In this document: in pieces, positions 8,701 to 15,424 of the stretch | Position numbering within the stretch: the first letter of the stretch is position 1 | How the letters are laid out: each line of letters starts with the position of its first letter | Source of the DNA: a virus | Direction: 5' to 3' (one strand) | DNA length: 26,656 nucleotides | Virus record (IMG/VR): IMGVR_UViG_3300042306_000437 | Span: 1-26,656 of that record | Notes under the pieces: model-generated | The model's input: the letters and a program-made list of their open reading frames with translations, nothing else | Databases searched by the model: none | Told to the model about the DNA's origin: nothing | Made by a program: the position numbers and the translations under genes

Positions 8701-11469
8701 CTTAAGCAGTATCAAGATTCTAGGAATTTCACCAATACAATGGCGAATGAGATGACAGAGAAGCAAAGGAAACACATCTTAGAGCTATCTGAAGACATTG
8801 ACTCAGATTTTCTTGAGATATCTTCTATTTTAAAGAAGCAAGATATAGATATAGAGCAAGAACCTCTAACAGAATCTACGCCTAATCAAGCTTATTATGA
8901 TGCTTTGAGAGATGCTAGAAAAACTTCTCCGGAAGATGTGTTAGACTTTACTATGTCAAACATGACTGCTGACAACGCCAGAAAAGTAAGAAAGTTTGCA
9001 GATGCTTTGGAAGACGCTATTAGTGGAAGGAGAATATCAGAAGGGCATAAAGAGCTAATACTAAGACTTGCTGGTATAAACGAGATAACAGAGCTAACAA
9101 GAGAGGACATAAGCAGGGTAAAAGTTAAGTATGCAGAATCTAAATTGGCACCTTACTATAAAGCTTTCGCACCTGTAGGATTAAACGAATTTTACAATTC
9201 ACTAAAAACAGGAAACCAAACTGTACTAAACTTAGTTAAGGATCTTAACTCAAGAGAGGATGTAAAAGTAAGTAACAACTTCTCATACTATGAGATGGGA
9301 GAACTTAAGTACAAAAACGCAAATTTCAAGGAGGATTTTGAAGGTGGCCCAAGACAACCTAAGCTATCACAGTACTTAAATAAAGATTTCGTTGATCTTT
9401 TTGGACCTACATTAGATAGTAAAAACAACCCTGTACTAGATTCGGAAGGTAAAATTCAACCTACCAAAAATAAAGAGCTGTTTAAGTTGTATGAGACATA
9501 CTTAGATTTTCAAAGAGAGACATTAAGATCTTATGGCGAACTAGGTATGCATAATCTATACTTAGCACCTCAAGTATCTAAGTCAGGTTTAGAAAAAGCA
9601 AGTGACTTTATTACAAAAGGTAATAAGGGACAGACTATAAAGAACTGGTGGCAAGATATTACTAGATTTAGAGTAGACGAGCAAGCATTTGGGGAGGAAG
9701 TAAAAGGAGAAATCTTGATTGAAAAATCAGATATGAGACTTATTCCTAAATACTTTTTGAAAAAGTTAGAGTCTTCTACAGATGTATCTACAGATCTATT
9801 TTATAGCTCTATGTTACAGGCCCAACAAGCTCAATTATATAAAGCTAGAAAAGAAAGGTTTTCTGAAATATCTGTATTACATGATGCAGTATTAGCTAGA
9901 ACATATCCAGGAGGTAAAGAAGCAAAAACTACCAACACTTACAAAATGTTTACTTCCTATATGGATTATAACTTATTCGGAGTAACAGAGAGAAGAAACT
10001 GGAGAGTTAGTTTACCTGTTATAGGTCAAGTAGATGCAACAAAAATTATTAACTGGTTCCATAGTTGGGTTAGAAATAACTCATTGGCAGTCAACTTTGT
10101 AGTACCTATTACATCATGGCTTACAGCAGAGGCCTCATTAATTGTAGAGAAGTATGTTGGGCAATATGTGGACCCTAACTCTATGAGCTTAGCGACAAAA
10201 GAGTTTACAAAACTATCTTTACCAGCTATGAGAGAGAGTATGAAAATTAACTCTAAATCAAAACTTTCTGTACTAGGAGAGCACTTCAAGATTTATGATT
10301 TATCTAATAGATTTGAAAACTCTAAGTATAGTGTAGCTCCTAGAAACCTTTCTAAGTCTATGTACGTTTTACATACAGCAGGTAACTTTGTACCTTTATC
10401 TAAAGCTATGCTATCTCAGCTTTACGGACACCGTATTTATGAGGGTAAGTTTTTAGATTTTGAACAGTTTGGAAAACTATTTAAGCAAGTAAACCCAAAA
10501 GCCACTAATAAGGATGTAAAGGGAACTTGGGAAGGTCTAAAAGAAAAGTCTTTATACAACTATACAAAAGTAAGTGAAACTAGTGTAGACTATGATTATG
10601 ATGCTTTAGCAAAGGATTTAGGTAAAACTAATGACGAGACTTTCAAATCAGACTTTAGAAATATCGAATTAGGTATCTCTAATAAAATGAGAAAAGTTAT
10701 AGAAAGAATTGATGGTATGATTTCTGATGAGGAGAGAACTTCTCTACAAAGAGACGTACTTGGTAGATTCGTGATGACCCACAAAGGTTGGCTATCTATT
10801 TCTGCGTCTAATCGTTTCAAAAGAAGACACTTGAACTTACAGACAGGAAAAGTAGAAGAGGGTACCTACTTCTCACTATACAACTTCTTTGTGAACAACT
10901 TCAATTCAGGCCTTGAAAAAGGTGGCCTAAAAGGAGCTATGCGTGAGATCAAAGATCAATATTTGAGTGGAGATGACGTACAAAGACAGAACTTGAAAAG
11001 AGTAATGGTAGATATGACTTTTATGACTACACTATTCTTACTTACTTTAGGGCTGTCACATTGGGCCGATGATGACGAAGATAACTGGACAGCACAGTTT
11101 ACTGCCTACATGTTCGAGAGGTTACAGACAGAAACTGCCTCTTCTCAATTTGGAGTAGTTGGAGAATTCTATAGTGGTATTAAAGAGCCTTTAGTAGGTG
11201 TACAAAAGTTAGAAAACTTCTTTGCATTTACTGACATATTTGATACAGAAAAAGTAGCAAGTGGTAGATATGCTGGATTAACAAAACAACAAACATACTT
11301 TATTAAGAACGTTGTTGGAGCCAAGCCTACCTTTGATATCTGGTCTGCGAAGAACCTGAAATCTCAGAGAGATTCATACGACTTCTTTAACAAAGAAGAA
11401 GCCTTCTTACCTATAGCATGGTTTATAGATGAAGAAGATTTACAAGATGGGCCAGAGACAGCCCAATAA
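5755..11469 (+). CDS. Giant virion-type protein, 1904 aa, with C-terminal hydrophobic segment
   Basis: The ATG at 5755 follows a promoter and there is no interruption. Residues 1-55 carry the same tag as the preceding giant (C3, then G-x-I-x-x-V-x-x-P-x-G-x-x-S-x-L-F). Around 301-309 EETIHFIVE, followed by a helical acidic stretch, resembles degenerate zincin-type regions of phage polyvalent proteins, but lacks the first histidine of HExxH. The central 1000 residues are long charged helices. A weakly hydrophobic stretch sits near 1441-1465, and a clear one (about 1754-1770, FMTTLFLLTLGL) is followed by the acidic ADDDEDNW. The only cysteine is C3. Size, composition and place in the virion arm suggest an ejected internal protein that may contact or cross the host membrane; this is inference. 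A D-Y-D-Y-D run at 1612-1616 recalls the DxDxD loop of crAss-like virion RNA polymerases, but the surrounding sequence does not support that reading. Confidence 0.8.
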   Translation: MSCTINYNQKGEIKNVLTPEGAESKLFRQIARLPHIDSLEEALGIFKNIYSEDFQGEQPLTFKSDKGSFHTTYAEALKNSTSGNIEAGISSEQGFKSLVSVSANTNTATYEGLINNLIKSDILSDERIIEDGKTYHKAAGNHGPLQIANEQVIKEELKINLGRKNFTIHRDGRIEIKNKKNTVEVGNKTMSLEDIRSSDMRELEKVVGKDAALTLTINNAVKDSLPTGISEEKISADETALKLNLLDFLNKIGVSITSINKYVEKYRITNGVDPSAQSLVDISRQTIAFKDGIINLDGLTEETIHFIVETWDDVEIENLLRNAHKTSSYVEFANSYRELYAKENPKMSAEEVENLVRREILGKELSKAIQERFTTEGKTDIQKSILTKLYELLQKFFNSLVVTDAFYEDLGALTLKVEDLLLTKDVNKYLNLEQAKTKKFRMYQQQASGDLQIDTKNAITKQLVAVLLEQEKNIKRAGGGSNASIKMLNQALDKAFTKGSILDLISLAKRQADYVEIAITRANKIGETLSNEEGIVLHGLKNQIVPVLEKLTAIVNEDPELSDILGDVERVTKKVNLVNGIVANSQNNILDRIIDRLMVRHSLDESAKKGLKDAVTNATRDTQMLYAVFGQITHAHDPLLNILGSVVADMTMDAEQSYIKRAKDFQSKIRELGFTEKDLPKFMGKDGYILSMHDFSTFEKDILNLKVAAYKKHSGTTMTDEAIAEGIENSTLPKIKDSDAEQRYYKEVNDQVNEKIERSFTNEYYEEREKRFTDLGISEATKLQLRLLSSDLGSLLSKVKNEKGLPRYTEQNKYDLDALNLKRRSIKSFYDGLGNKKKGIEFVDNAGPDTIEVGGAFVKLGSNPSEEASIAFEINKLDQAFLKEKQQESLAAGNQKVDVEKLAPKFLEELARIEQEEGREAAVEFFLLNSSVGFSNEFWNTFDNTTGTNAAMDEYLQRPDAEDIWAIRIENYRAKLQTRKAVLKQYQDSRNFTNTMANEMTEKQRKHILELSEDIDSDFLEISSILKKQDIDIEQEPLTESTPNQAYYDALRDARKTSPEDVLDFTMSNMTADNARKVRKFADALEDAISGRRISEGHKELILRLAGINEITELTREDISRVKVKYAESKLAPYYKAFAPVGLNEFYNSLKTGNQTVLNLVKDLNSREDVKVSNNFSYYEMGELKYKNANFKEDFEGGPRQPKLSQYLNKDFVDLFGPTLDSKNNPVLDSEGKIQPTKNKELFKLYETYLDFQRETLRSYGELGMHNLYLAPQVSKSGLEKASDFITKGNKGQTIKNWWQDITRFRVDEQAFGEEVKGEILIEKSDMRLIPKYFLKKLESSTDVSTDLFYSSMLQAQQAQLYKARKERFSEISVLHDAVLARTYPGGKEAKTTNTYKMFTSYMDYNLFGVTERRNWRVSLPVIGQVDATKIINWFHSWVRNNSLAVNFVVPITSWLTAEASLIVEKYVGQYVDPNSMSLATKEFTKLSLPAMRESMKINSKSKLSVLGEHFKIYDLSNRFENSKYSVAPRNLSKSMYVLHTAGNFVPLSKAMLSQLYGHRIYEGKFLDFEQFGKLFKQVNPKATNKDVKGTWEGLKEKSLYNYTKVSETSVDYDYDALAKDLGKTNDETFKSDFRNIELGISNKMRKVIERIDGMISDEERTSLQRDVLGRFVMTHKGWLSISASNRFKRRHLNLQTGKVEEGTYFSLYNFFVNNFNSGLEKGGLKGAMREIKDQYLSGDDVQRQNLKRVMVDMTFMTTLFLLTLGLSHWADDDEDNWTAQFTAYMFERLQTETASSQFGVVGEFYSGIKEPLVGVQKLENFFAFTDIFDTEKVASGRYAGLTKQQTYFIKNVVGAKPTFDIWSAKNLKSQRDSYDFFNKEEAFLPIAWFIDEEDLQDGPETAQ

Positions 11470-11475
11470 AAGAAA

Positions 11476-11514
11476 AACCCCCAAAGACTTAAAAATCTAA
11501 GGGGGTTATTTTTT
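11476..11514. terminator. Bidirectional terminator between convergent arms
   Basis: A stem AACCCCC / GGGGGTT (11476-11482 with 11501-11507) is followed on the + strand by ATTTTTT and on the - strand by a T-rich run (TTTCTTTT). It lies between the stop of the 1904-aa gene and the stop of the homing endonuclease gene, so it can end transcripts from both sides. Confidence 0.9.
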
Positions 11515-11517
11515 GCA

Positions 11518-12186
11518 TTAAACATATACAAGAGCAGTCGTATTTTTCCTGCCGTTGCTAAGCATCTTTTTTAAAGAAGAGTAAGGAATACTATTAAATA
11601 TAGCGGCTTCTTTTATACCGTAATAAAAAATACCTGTGTTAGTGTTTAGTATAATTTTAGAATTAGGATTATCTTGTCCATATTTACCAAACATACTATT
11701 ACCAGATCCTTTACATGTAATTTTCATAGTAGTACTTATCCTTAACTTTTCTTCTTCAGATCTAATTCTATTTAAAGAGTAAGTATTACCTAACATTCTT
11801 GCAGAGGTATTCTTCCTATTCTCTAAGGAGGGGGCCCTGCCTATGTTGTGTTTTCGTATTTTATCTATAGTATCTTCAGATAAAATCCTTCTTTTTTCAC
11901 CACATTCTTGTAAAATGCAGTTTAACCCCTCCACCACCACGTTATAAAAATCTTGCCAATAACGTTCTCTACAGTTTAAGATTGACACTTCACATAATTC
12001 TACTATTTCAAATGTGTGATTTTCAACACCGTATTTTAAAAAAGATCTCCACAACTTAACTTGTCTTTTTGTTTTGTTGTTTTTTGTTTTATAATCTCTC
12101 CATCTTTTTTCTATATTAATACCTTGTCCTATATAAACTCTTTTACTAGGAGAGGTTATCTTATAGATACCACACATGATATTCAT
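11518..12186 (-). CDS. GIY-YIG homing endonuclease with NUMOD-type DNA-binding repeats
   Basis: 222 aa. The N-terminal GIY-YIG nuclease domain shows G6-I-Y8 and Y18-I-G20, R28, and a likely catalytic glutamate at E74 (CRERYWQDFY), with GLN at 87-89. The middle and C-terminal parts look like NUMOD modules of homing endonucleases: GNSMFGKYGQDNPNSK is NUMOD3-like, and a segment with GIKEAAIFNSIPYSSLKKML resembles NUMOD1 (helix-turn-helix type). It would make a site-specific cut in DNA lacking the gene and so promote its own spread. It begins 2 bases after the stop of the upstream phosphoesterase gene and has no promoter of its own. No intron boundary is visible, so I call it free-standing. Met4 is an alternative start. 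Confidence 0.9.
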   Translation of the reverse strand: MNIMCGIYKITSPSKRVYIGQGINIEKRWRDYKTKNNKTKRQVKLWRSFLKYGVENHTFEIVELCEVSILNCRERYWQDFYNVVVEGLNCILQECGEKRRILSEDTIDKIRKHNIGRAPSLENRKNTSARMLGNTYSLNRIRSEEEKLRISTTMKITCKGSGNSMFGKYGQDNPNSKIILNTNTGIFYYGIKEAAIFNSIPYSSLKKMLSNGRKNTTALVYV

Positions 12187-12188
12187 AG

Positions 12189-13415
12189 CTAGAATATATG
12201 AGTAATCCTACTCACTTGCCCGTGTACCTTAGAATGTAAAAAACCTTCTACTGCTTTTGGTGCATGAGCATACCCAGATCTATGGTGCCAGCCATCTGTA
12301 CCACTAGCACTTCTCATAGCTTCAACATTTACTCCCATATAATCCTTACTTGATTTATGGTGTACGTGATGTGTATAGATATATTTATGTTTACAAACAC
12401 TCCAATCAGGACTTTCGTGTGCCATAAGTAATGGTAAATCAGCTGTTTTTGCACTATCACCATGAGTAGACCCTATTAAATTAGAATGGTATCTAAAGTA
12501 CTTTCTATGGTTTAGATCACAATCGAAGGTTATGCTTTTACAATCTTTAAAATAAGTTTGTATAACATCTGCCAAAAAGAATCCATGAGTCCAATCATGG
12601 TTACTAGGATTAAAGACAAAATGTACATCAGCTACCTCAATCAACTCTTCTAAAATATCAATATATAACTCCTTAGCTATTAAAAAGTTAGAATACCAGC
12701 TGCCATCACAGTCTTGGGGTGTACCTGAGGTAGTAGTCCTTTTTGGGGTGTCTATATGTAGGATATCGTTGCCTCCAATAAATAATATCTTATCTATAGA
12801 AAATCCTTTTGACTTATCTAAAATACCTCTCACTCCCTCTTTAGCTCTTTTTACAGCTATTTGGCTATCATAATCTTCCCCAGTCTCAAAGCTCTCTGCC
12901 AATTTCCCAACATGTAAGTCGCAAGGATCTATGACCAATAAGTAGCTTTCTAAAAAAGGGTCCTCTCTTCTGTCCAATGTCTTAGGCTTACCAGGAATCT
13001 TTGCAATCTCTTCTAATAACTTATCATAAAATTTTTGTGCACCATCTCCGGCAACAGTGTTTGATGCAATATTATAATAAGCACCTTTACCTGTATGAGT
13101 AACCAATTTATAGGTACGTACATCTTCGTAAGGGATCTTGTAAAATTCACAATACTCTTTGATGTTCATAATAGAACCATCAGGTTTTACTGCTGATAAT
13201 GTAGGGATATTTGAATACTGATTTGTATCAGTTACCGTATCATTTTCAAGGTCTTGGTCCTCTGAACGTTCTAATTCATTTAATATCTTGTTTACTTTTT
13301 TTCTGAAACTCTCATCGTAAACGATTCCGGCCTCTTCACAATAAGCTTTTGCGGCAGTTGTTTTGCTCTGCTCTTTTTCATAAAGCTCTTGTAACCTCTC
13401 TGTGTTTAAATTCAT
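12189..13415 (-). CDS. Phage-type calcineurin-like metallophosphoesterase
   Basis: 408 aa. Residues 1-100 look like a small helical DNA-binding-type region (AAKAYCEEAG, FRKKVNKIL; NIKEYCEFYKIPYEDVRTY). The catalytic domain has the five calcineurin-fold metal motifs: D166-L-H168, G215-N-D217, S271-N-H-D274, T317-H-G-D320 and H349-H-V-H-H353. Further blocks typical of phage members are DLPLLMAHE and the WHHRSGYAH region near the C-terminus. The substrate is unknown; nucleic acid or a nucleotide is plausible given the N-terminal extension. It is transcribed from its own promoter, which is of the class otherwise used by the giant virion genes, and not by the replication genes. The homing endonuclease follows directly. 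Confidence 0.85.
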   Translation of the reverse strand: MNLNTERLQELYEKEQSKTTAAKAYCEEAGIVYDESFRKKVNKILNELERSEDQDLENDTVTDTNQYSNIPTLSAVKPDGSIMNIKEYCEFYKIPYEDVRTYKLVTHTGKGAYYNIASNTVAGDGAQKFYDKLLEEIAKIPGKPKTLDRREDPFLESYLLVIDPCDLHVGKLAESFETGEDYDSQIAVKRAKEGVRGILDKSKGFSIDKILFIGGNDILHIDTPKRTTTSGTPQDCDGSWYSNFLIAKELYIDILEELIEVADVHFVFNPSNHDWTHGFFLADVIQTYFKDCKSITFDCDLNHRKYFRYHSNLIGSTHGDSAKTADLPLLMAHESPDWSVCKHKYIYTHHVHHKSSKDYMGVNVEAMRSASGTDGWHHRSGYAHAPKAVEGFLHSKVHGQVSRITHIF

Positions 13416-13437
13416 ACTAGTCTTTGTTAATTAATTT

Positions 13438-13590
13438 TTAGATCTCTTTTATGGTAATTACTTTTACAAAATTACGATTTATAATTGGTTTTTCCAAACA
13501 AATTAAACTTATTGGCTGGTTATTGCACAAAAGTCTGTACTTTTTTTTGGTTGTTAAATAATCTTTACGGTAAAATACTTTTTTATTCAT
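13438..13590 (-). CDS. Possible small basic protein (50 aa) overlapping a promoter
   Basis: An ATG at 13590 overlaps the primase stop codon (ATGAATAA arrangement) and opens a 50-codon frame ending in TAA at 13438-13440. The product is basic (KKVFYRKDYLTTKKKYRLL at the start) with a beta-like C-terminal half. The start-stop overlap resembles other junctions in this arm and favours a real gene. Against it, the promoter of the next gene lies inside its 3' half. No family is recognised. Confidence 0.35.
   Translation of the reverse strand: MNKKVFYRKDYLTTKKKYRLLCNNQPISLICLEKPIINRNFVKVITIKEI
13467..13498 (-). promoter_or_regulatory. Promoter for metallophosphoesterase and homing endonuclease
   Basis: Read on the - strand: TTTG (13498-13495), 20 bases, then TAATTTTG (13474-13467). 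The start codon is 51 bases downstream of the -7 box, giving a longer leader than elsewhere. A TTGG-N5-CCAA dyad (13485-13497) overlaps the -33 box, as at 5702-5716. Confidence 0.75.
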
Positions 13591-14491
13591 CTTTTAAATA
13601 TAATGGGCTTCTCATACCTTTAGCAATCATGTCTTTAGCTGTCTTTTTGTAACCACTTATGTTTTTCTTTAAGTAAGTGTTCTCTTCAATAAGACTGTTC
13701 ATCAACTCCTCTGCGTCTTCCTGAGATAAATAACCACTTGCTACATAGCCCCCCAATGATAAAGAAGAGCTTCTTACAATATAGTGGCCAGAATCTACAA
13801 TCTTACCCATAGATATAGATATAATACGCTTAACCTTCTCTACTTCTTTTTCCGTAACATTCTCTAGGACTTCTATCTCCCCAACATGGGCTTTAAATTC
13901 ATCAAGCTTCTCTCCTCTTTTAGTCCAAACCTCGGCATCATCTCTGTAAAGTAACCCAGGATCAATAGACAAATATAGTGGCAGAATACAATTCTGAGTA
14001 GAGGGATCAAACCCCTCATACTTCTCAAGATAGTAAGCCATACCATAAAAGTAGCTTTTGAACTCATCTGTAGTCTTACAAACAGGTATTCTAACTATAA
14101 ACTTACACCCCTTTTTTGAGGGAGATAAATAAGCAGCAATGATAGAAGGAACAGCATTAAACAAAAATTGCTTAAACTCTTCTGCTCTTTCTATCTTATC
14201 AAAGTCTAATACCATTAGTCCGGTAAAAGATAAAATATTACTGTAGCTTCTACCTAACCCATCTGTAGTAACACAAGGTGTGAAATAAAAAAGTTTAGAT
14301 TTAAGTTTGTCTTTTAGTTGCAAATCTCCTTTCTTAGTAGCCTCTTCTATCTGCTTGAATAATTCTGTAGTTGCCTCATTAGGGCTTTTGTTTGCTCTTA
14401 TGAATTTCTCTAAGGTTATCTTACCAACAGGGTTAGGAATATGTATATCTGCAGGGTAATAAAAAAAACTTGTGTCTTTATAGTGATTCAT
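13583..14491 (-). CDS. AEP-type DNA primase (VirE-N / BT4734-like)
   Basis: 302 aa. The core has the archaeo-eukaryotic primase signatures LDFDKI (metal-binding D96-x-D98) and SPSKKGCK (123-130), in the arrangement of the Bacteroidetes VirE N-terminal / BT4734-like family; DPSTQN and PLYLSIDPGLLYRDD follow in the third motif region. The C-terminal 90 residues are helical, ending in a segment (SGYKKTAKDMIAKG) like the PriCT-type tail of phage primases. It would lay RNA or DNA primers for the phage polymerase; the DnaB-type helicase encoded nearby has no fused primase, so the pair probably works in trans. It overlaps the preceding gene by 14 bases. The family call rests on motif pattern, not an alignment. 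Confidence 0.8.
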   Translation of the reverse strand: MNHYKDTSFFYYPADIHIPNPVGKITLEKFIRANKSPNEATTELFKQIEEATKKGDLQLKDKLKSKLFYFTPCVTTDGLGRSYSNILSFTGLMVLDFDKIERAEEFKQFLFNAVPSIIAAYLSPSKKGCKFIVRIPVCKTTDEFKSYFYGMAYYLEKYEGFDPSTQNCILPLYLSIDPGLLYRDDAEVWTKRGEKLDEFKAHVGEIEVLENVTEKEVEKVKRIISISMGKIVDSGHYIVRSSSLSLGGYVASGYLSQEDAEELMNSLIEENTYLKKNISGYKKTAKDMIAKGMRSPLYLKDE

Positions 14492-14978
14492 CTACTTTAT
14501 GTCTTTCGTCTAGTTGTTCATCGTACAGTTTCATAAACTCTTCTTTTTTACCGAACCAATCGTTCTCCTCTAGCAAATCCCAAAATTTAACAAAGCTAGA
14601 ATAGCCTAATTTTAAATCCTCTGTATAAGTTTCACTATAGTGACACATTGGATCACTAGGATCGCAATTCAGGGGGCTACAACAGCCATCATGCCCACAT
14701 CCAGAACATACTGGGCAATAAGGACTTCGGTAATCTTTTTCAAAGTTATCTTCACAAAATATAGGCGTTTTATCCCCTATGTAAGCTCCTGATACATTGT
14801 ATCCAAAATGCTCAATAGCATCTTCTTCTGACATATCTCTCATCAAGATGTCTATACACTTAGAGGTGCTGTAAATAACTCTCATTGAACCTAGCTCAAT
14901 ACCTATTATTGCTTCATCAAATCCATCTGCAATAATTATTTCTTCATCTGAGTAAAACTCAATTATTTTATCTAACAT
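14478..14978 (-). CDS. Conserved phage protein with C-terminal cysteine cluster
   Basis: 166 aa, two visible parts. Residues 1-75 (DGFDEAIIGIE, RVIYSTSKCIDILM, GYNVSGAYIGDKTPIF) match a small protein type common in phage replication and host-takeover regions, function unknown to me. Residues 85-115 hold a compact cysteine cluster, C88-P-V-C91-S-G-C94 with C99, C100, C105 and C112, likely to bind zinc. A short helical tail follows (YTEDLKLGYSSFVKFWDLL). The two parts look like separate families joined in one chain. It overlaps the genes on either side (by 11 and 14 bases), so translation is probably coupled with the primase. Confidence 0.75.
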   Translation of the reverse strand: MLDKIIEFYSDEEIIIADGFDEAIIGIELGSMRVIYSTSKCIDILMRDMSEEDAIEHFGYNVSGAYIGDKTPIFCEDNFEKDYRSPYCPVCSGCGHDGCCSPLNCDPSDPMCHYSETYTEDLKLGYSSFVKFWDLLEENDWFGKKEEFMKLYDEQLDERHKVDESL

Positions 14979-15195
14979 ACTCTATAGCTTTTATTTCTAT
15001 TTCACTAAAATCATCTTCCGAAATTAGATTGGAAATATCCCAACCTCCAACTAATATTTTACTGATGTGAAACTCTTCCCATTCAGCAGGAGATCCACCT
15101 AAATCAGAGTCATACATAACTTCAGACATACCTTTATGGTATGATCCTATAATTTCCATTGGTACTTCACGGTAGGTTATAAATGCACTAATCAT
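14968..15195 (-). CDS. Small conserved phage protein (75 aa)
   Basis: An acidic protein with a central GSPAEWEEFHISKI segment followed by GGWDISNLISEDD. This pattern (Pro-acidic-Glu-Phe-x-Ile, then a short Asp-rich helix) recurs in small phage proteins of unknown role. Its ATG overlaps the stop of the preceding 54-aa gene (ATGATTAG), and its stop overlaps the start of the next gene, placing it inside the primase operon. No catalytic residues or membrane segment are seen. Confidence 0.7.
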   Translation of the reverse strand: MISAFITYREVPMEIIGSYHKGMSEVMYDSDLGGSPAEWEEFHISKILVGGWDISNLISEDDFSEIEIKAIEYVR

Positions 15196-15352
15196 TGTCG
15201 TAATCTTCTTTAAATAAAATAATCATTTTTCTAGTCTTACCTGATGTGTAATACAATACCCAAAGACTTGATTGTCTTATGTACTCTATCCTAGGTGCCC
15301 AAACTTTGTTTACAATATAGCCTAAGGCTATTAACATAAAAATCTCTCTCAT
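15188..15352 (-). CDS. Small membrane-type protein (54 aa), first gene of the primase operon
   Basis: An ATG at 15352 opens 54 codons ending in TAG at 15188-15190, overlapping the next gene's ATG by 8 bases. The N-terminal 20 residues (MREIFMLIALGYIVNKVW) are hydrophobic, like a signal anchor, and the rest is basic then acidic (GKTRKM…FKEDYDND). It begins 24 bases after a promoter -7 box, in the same position as the J-domain gene relative to its promoter. The tight overlap and promoter support a real gene; function is unknown. Confidence 0.65.
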   Translation of the reverse strand: MREIFMLIALGYIVNKVWAPRIEYIRQSSLWVLYYTSGKTRKMIILFKEDYDND

Positions 15353-15375
15353 ACTTTACTTTTTTAAATTCTATG

Positions 15376-15407
15376 CAAAGATATAACATTAAATCTGAAC
15401 TCACAAG
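15376..15407 (-). promoter_or_regulatory. Promoter of the primase operon
   Basis: On the - strand: CTTG (15407-15404), 20 bases, TATCTTTG (15383-15376). The leader from the -7 box to the ATG (15352) is nearly identical to that at 21376-21406, differing by one base and the length of a T run. It sits between the polymerase stop codon and the 54-aa gene. Confidence 0.75.
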
Positions 15408-15424
15408 AAAATTGCAATATTTTT

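Noticed and set aside
10588-10602. D-Y-D-Y-D in the 1904-aa protein as the catalytic DxDxD loop of a virion RNA polymerase
   Set aside because: Only the spaced aspartates match. The surrounding sequence (SETSV before, ALAKDLG after) looks like a charged helical linker, and no second barrel or other polymerase motif is visible.
11518-13415. Group I intron hosting the GIY-YIG gene
   Set aside because: The neighbouring phosphoesterase is complete and ends normally before it; no split gene or intron-like structured RNA is seen.
13535-13560. AAAAGT-ACAG-ACTTTT hairpin downstream of the primase
   Set aside because: A six-pair, mostly A-T stem without a following T run on the - strand; not a convincing terminator.
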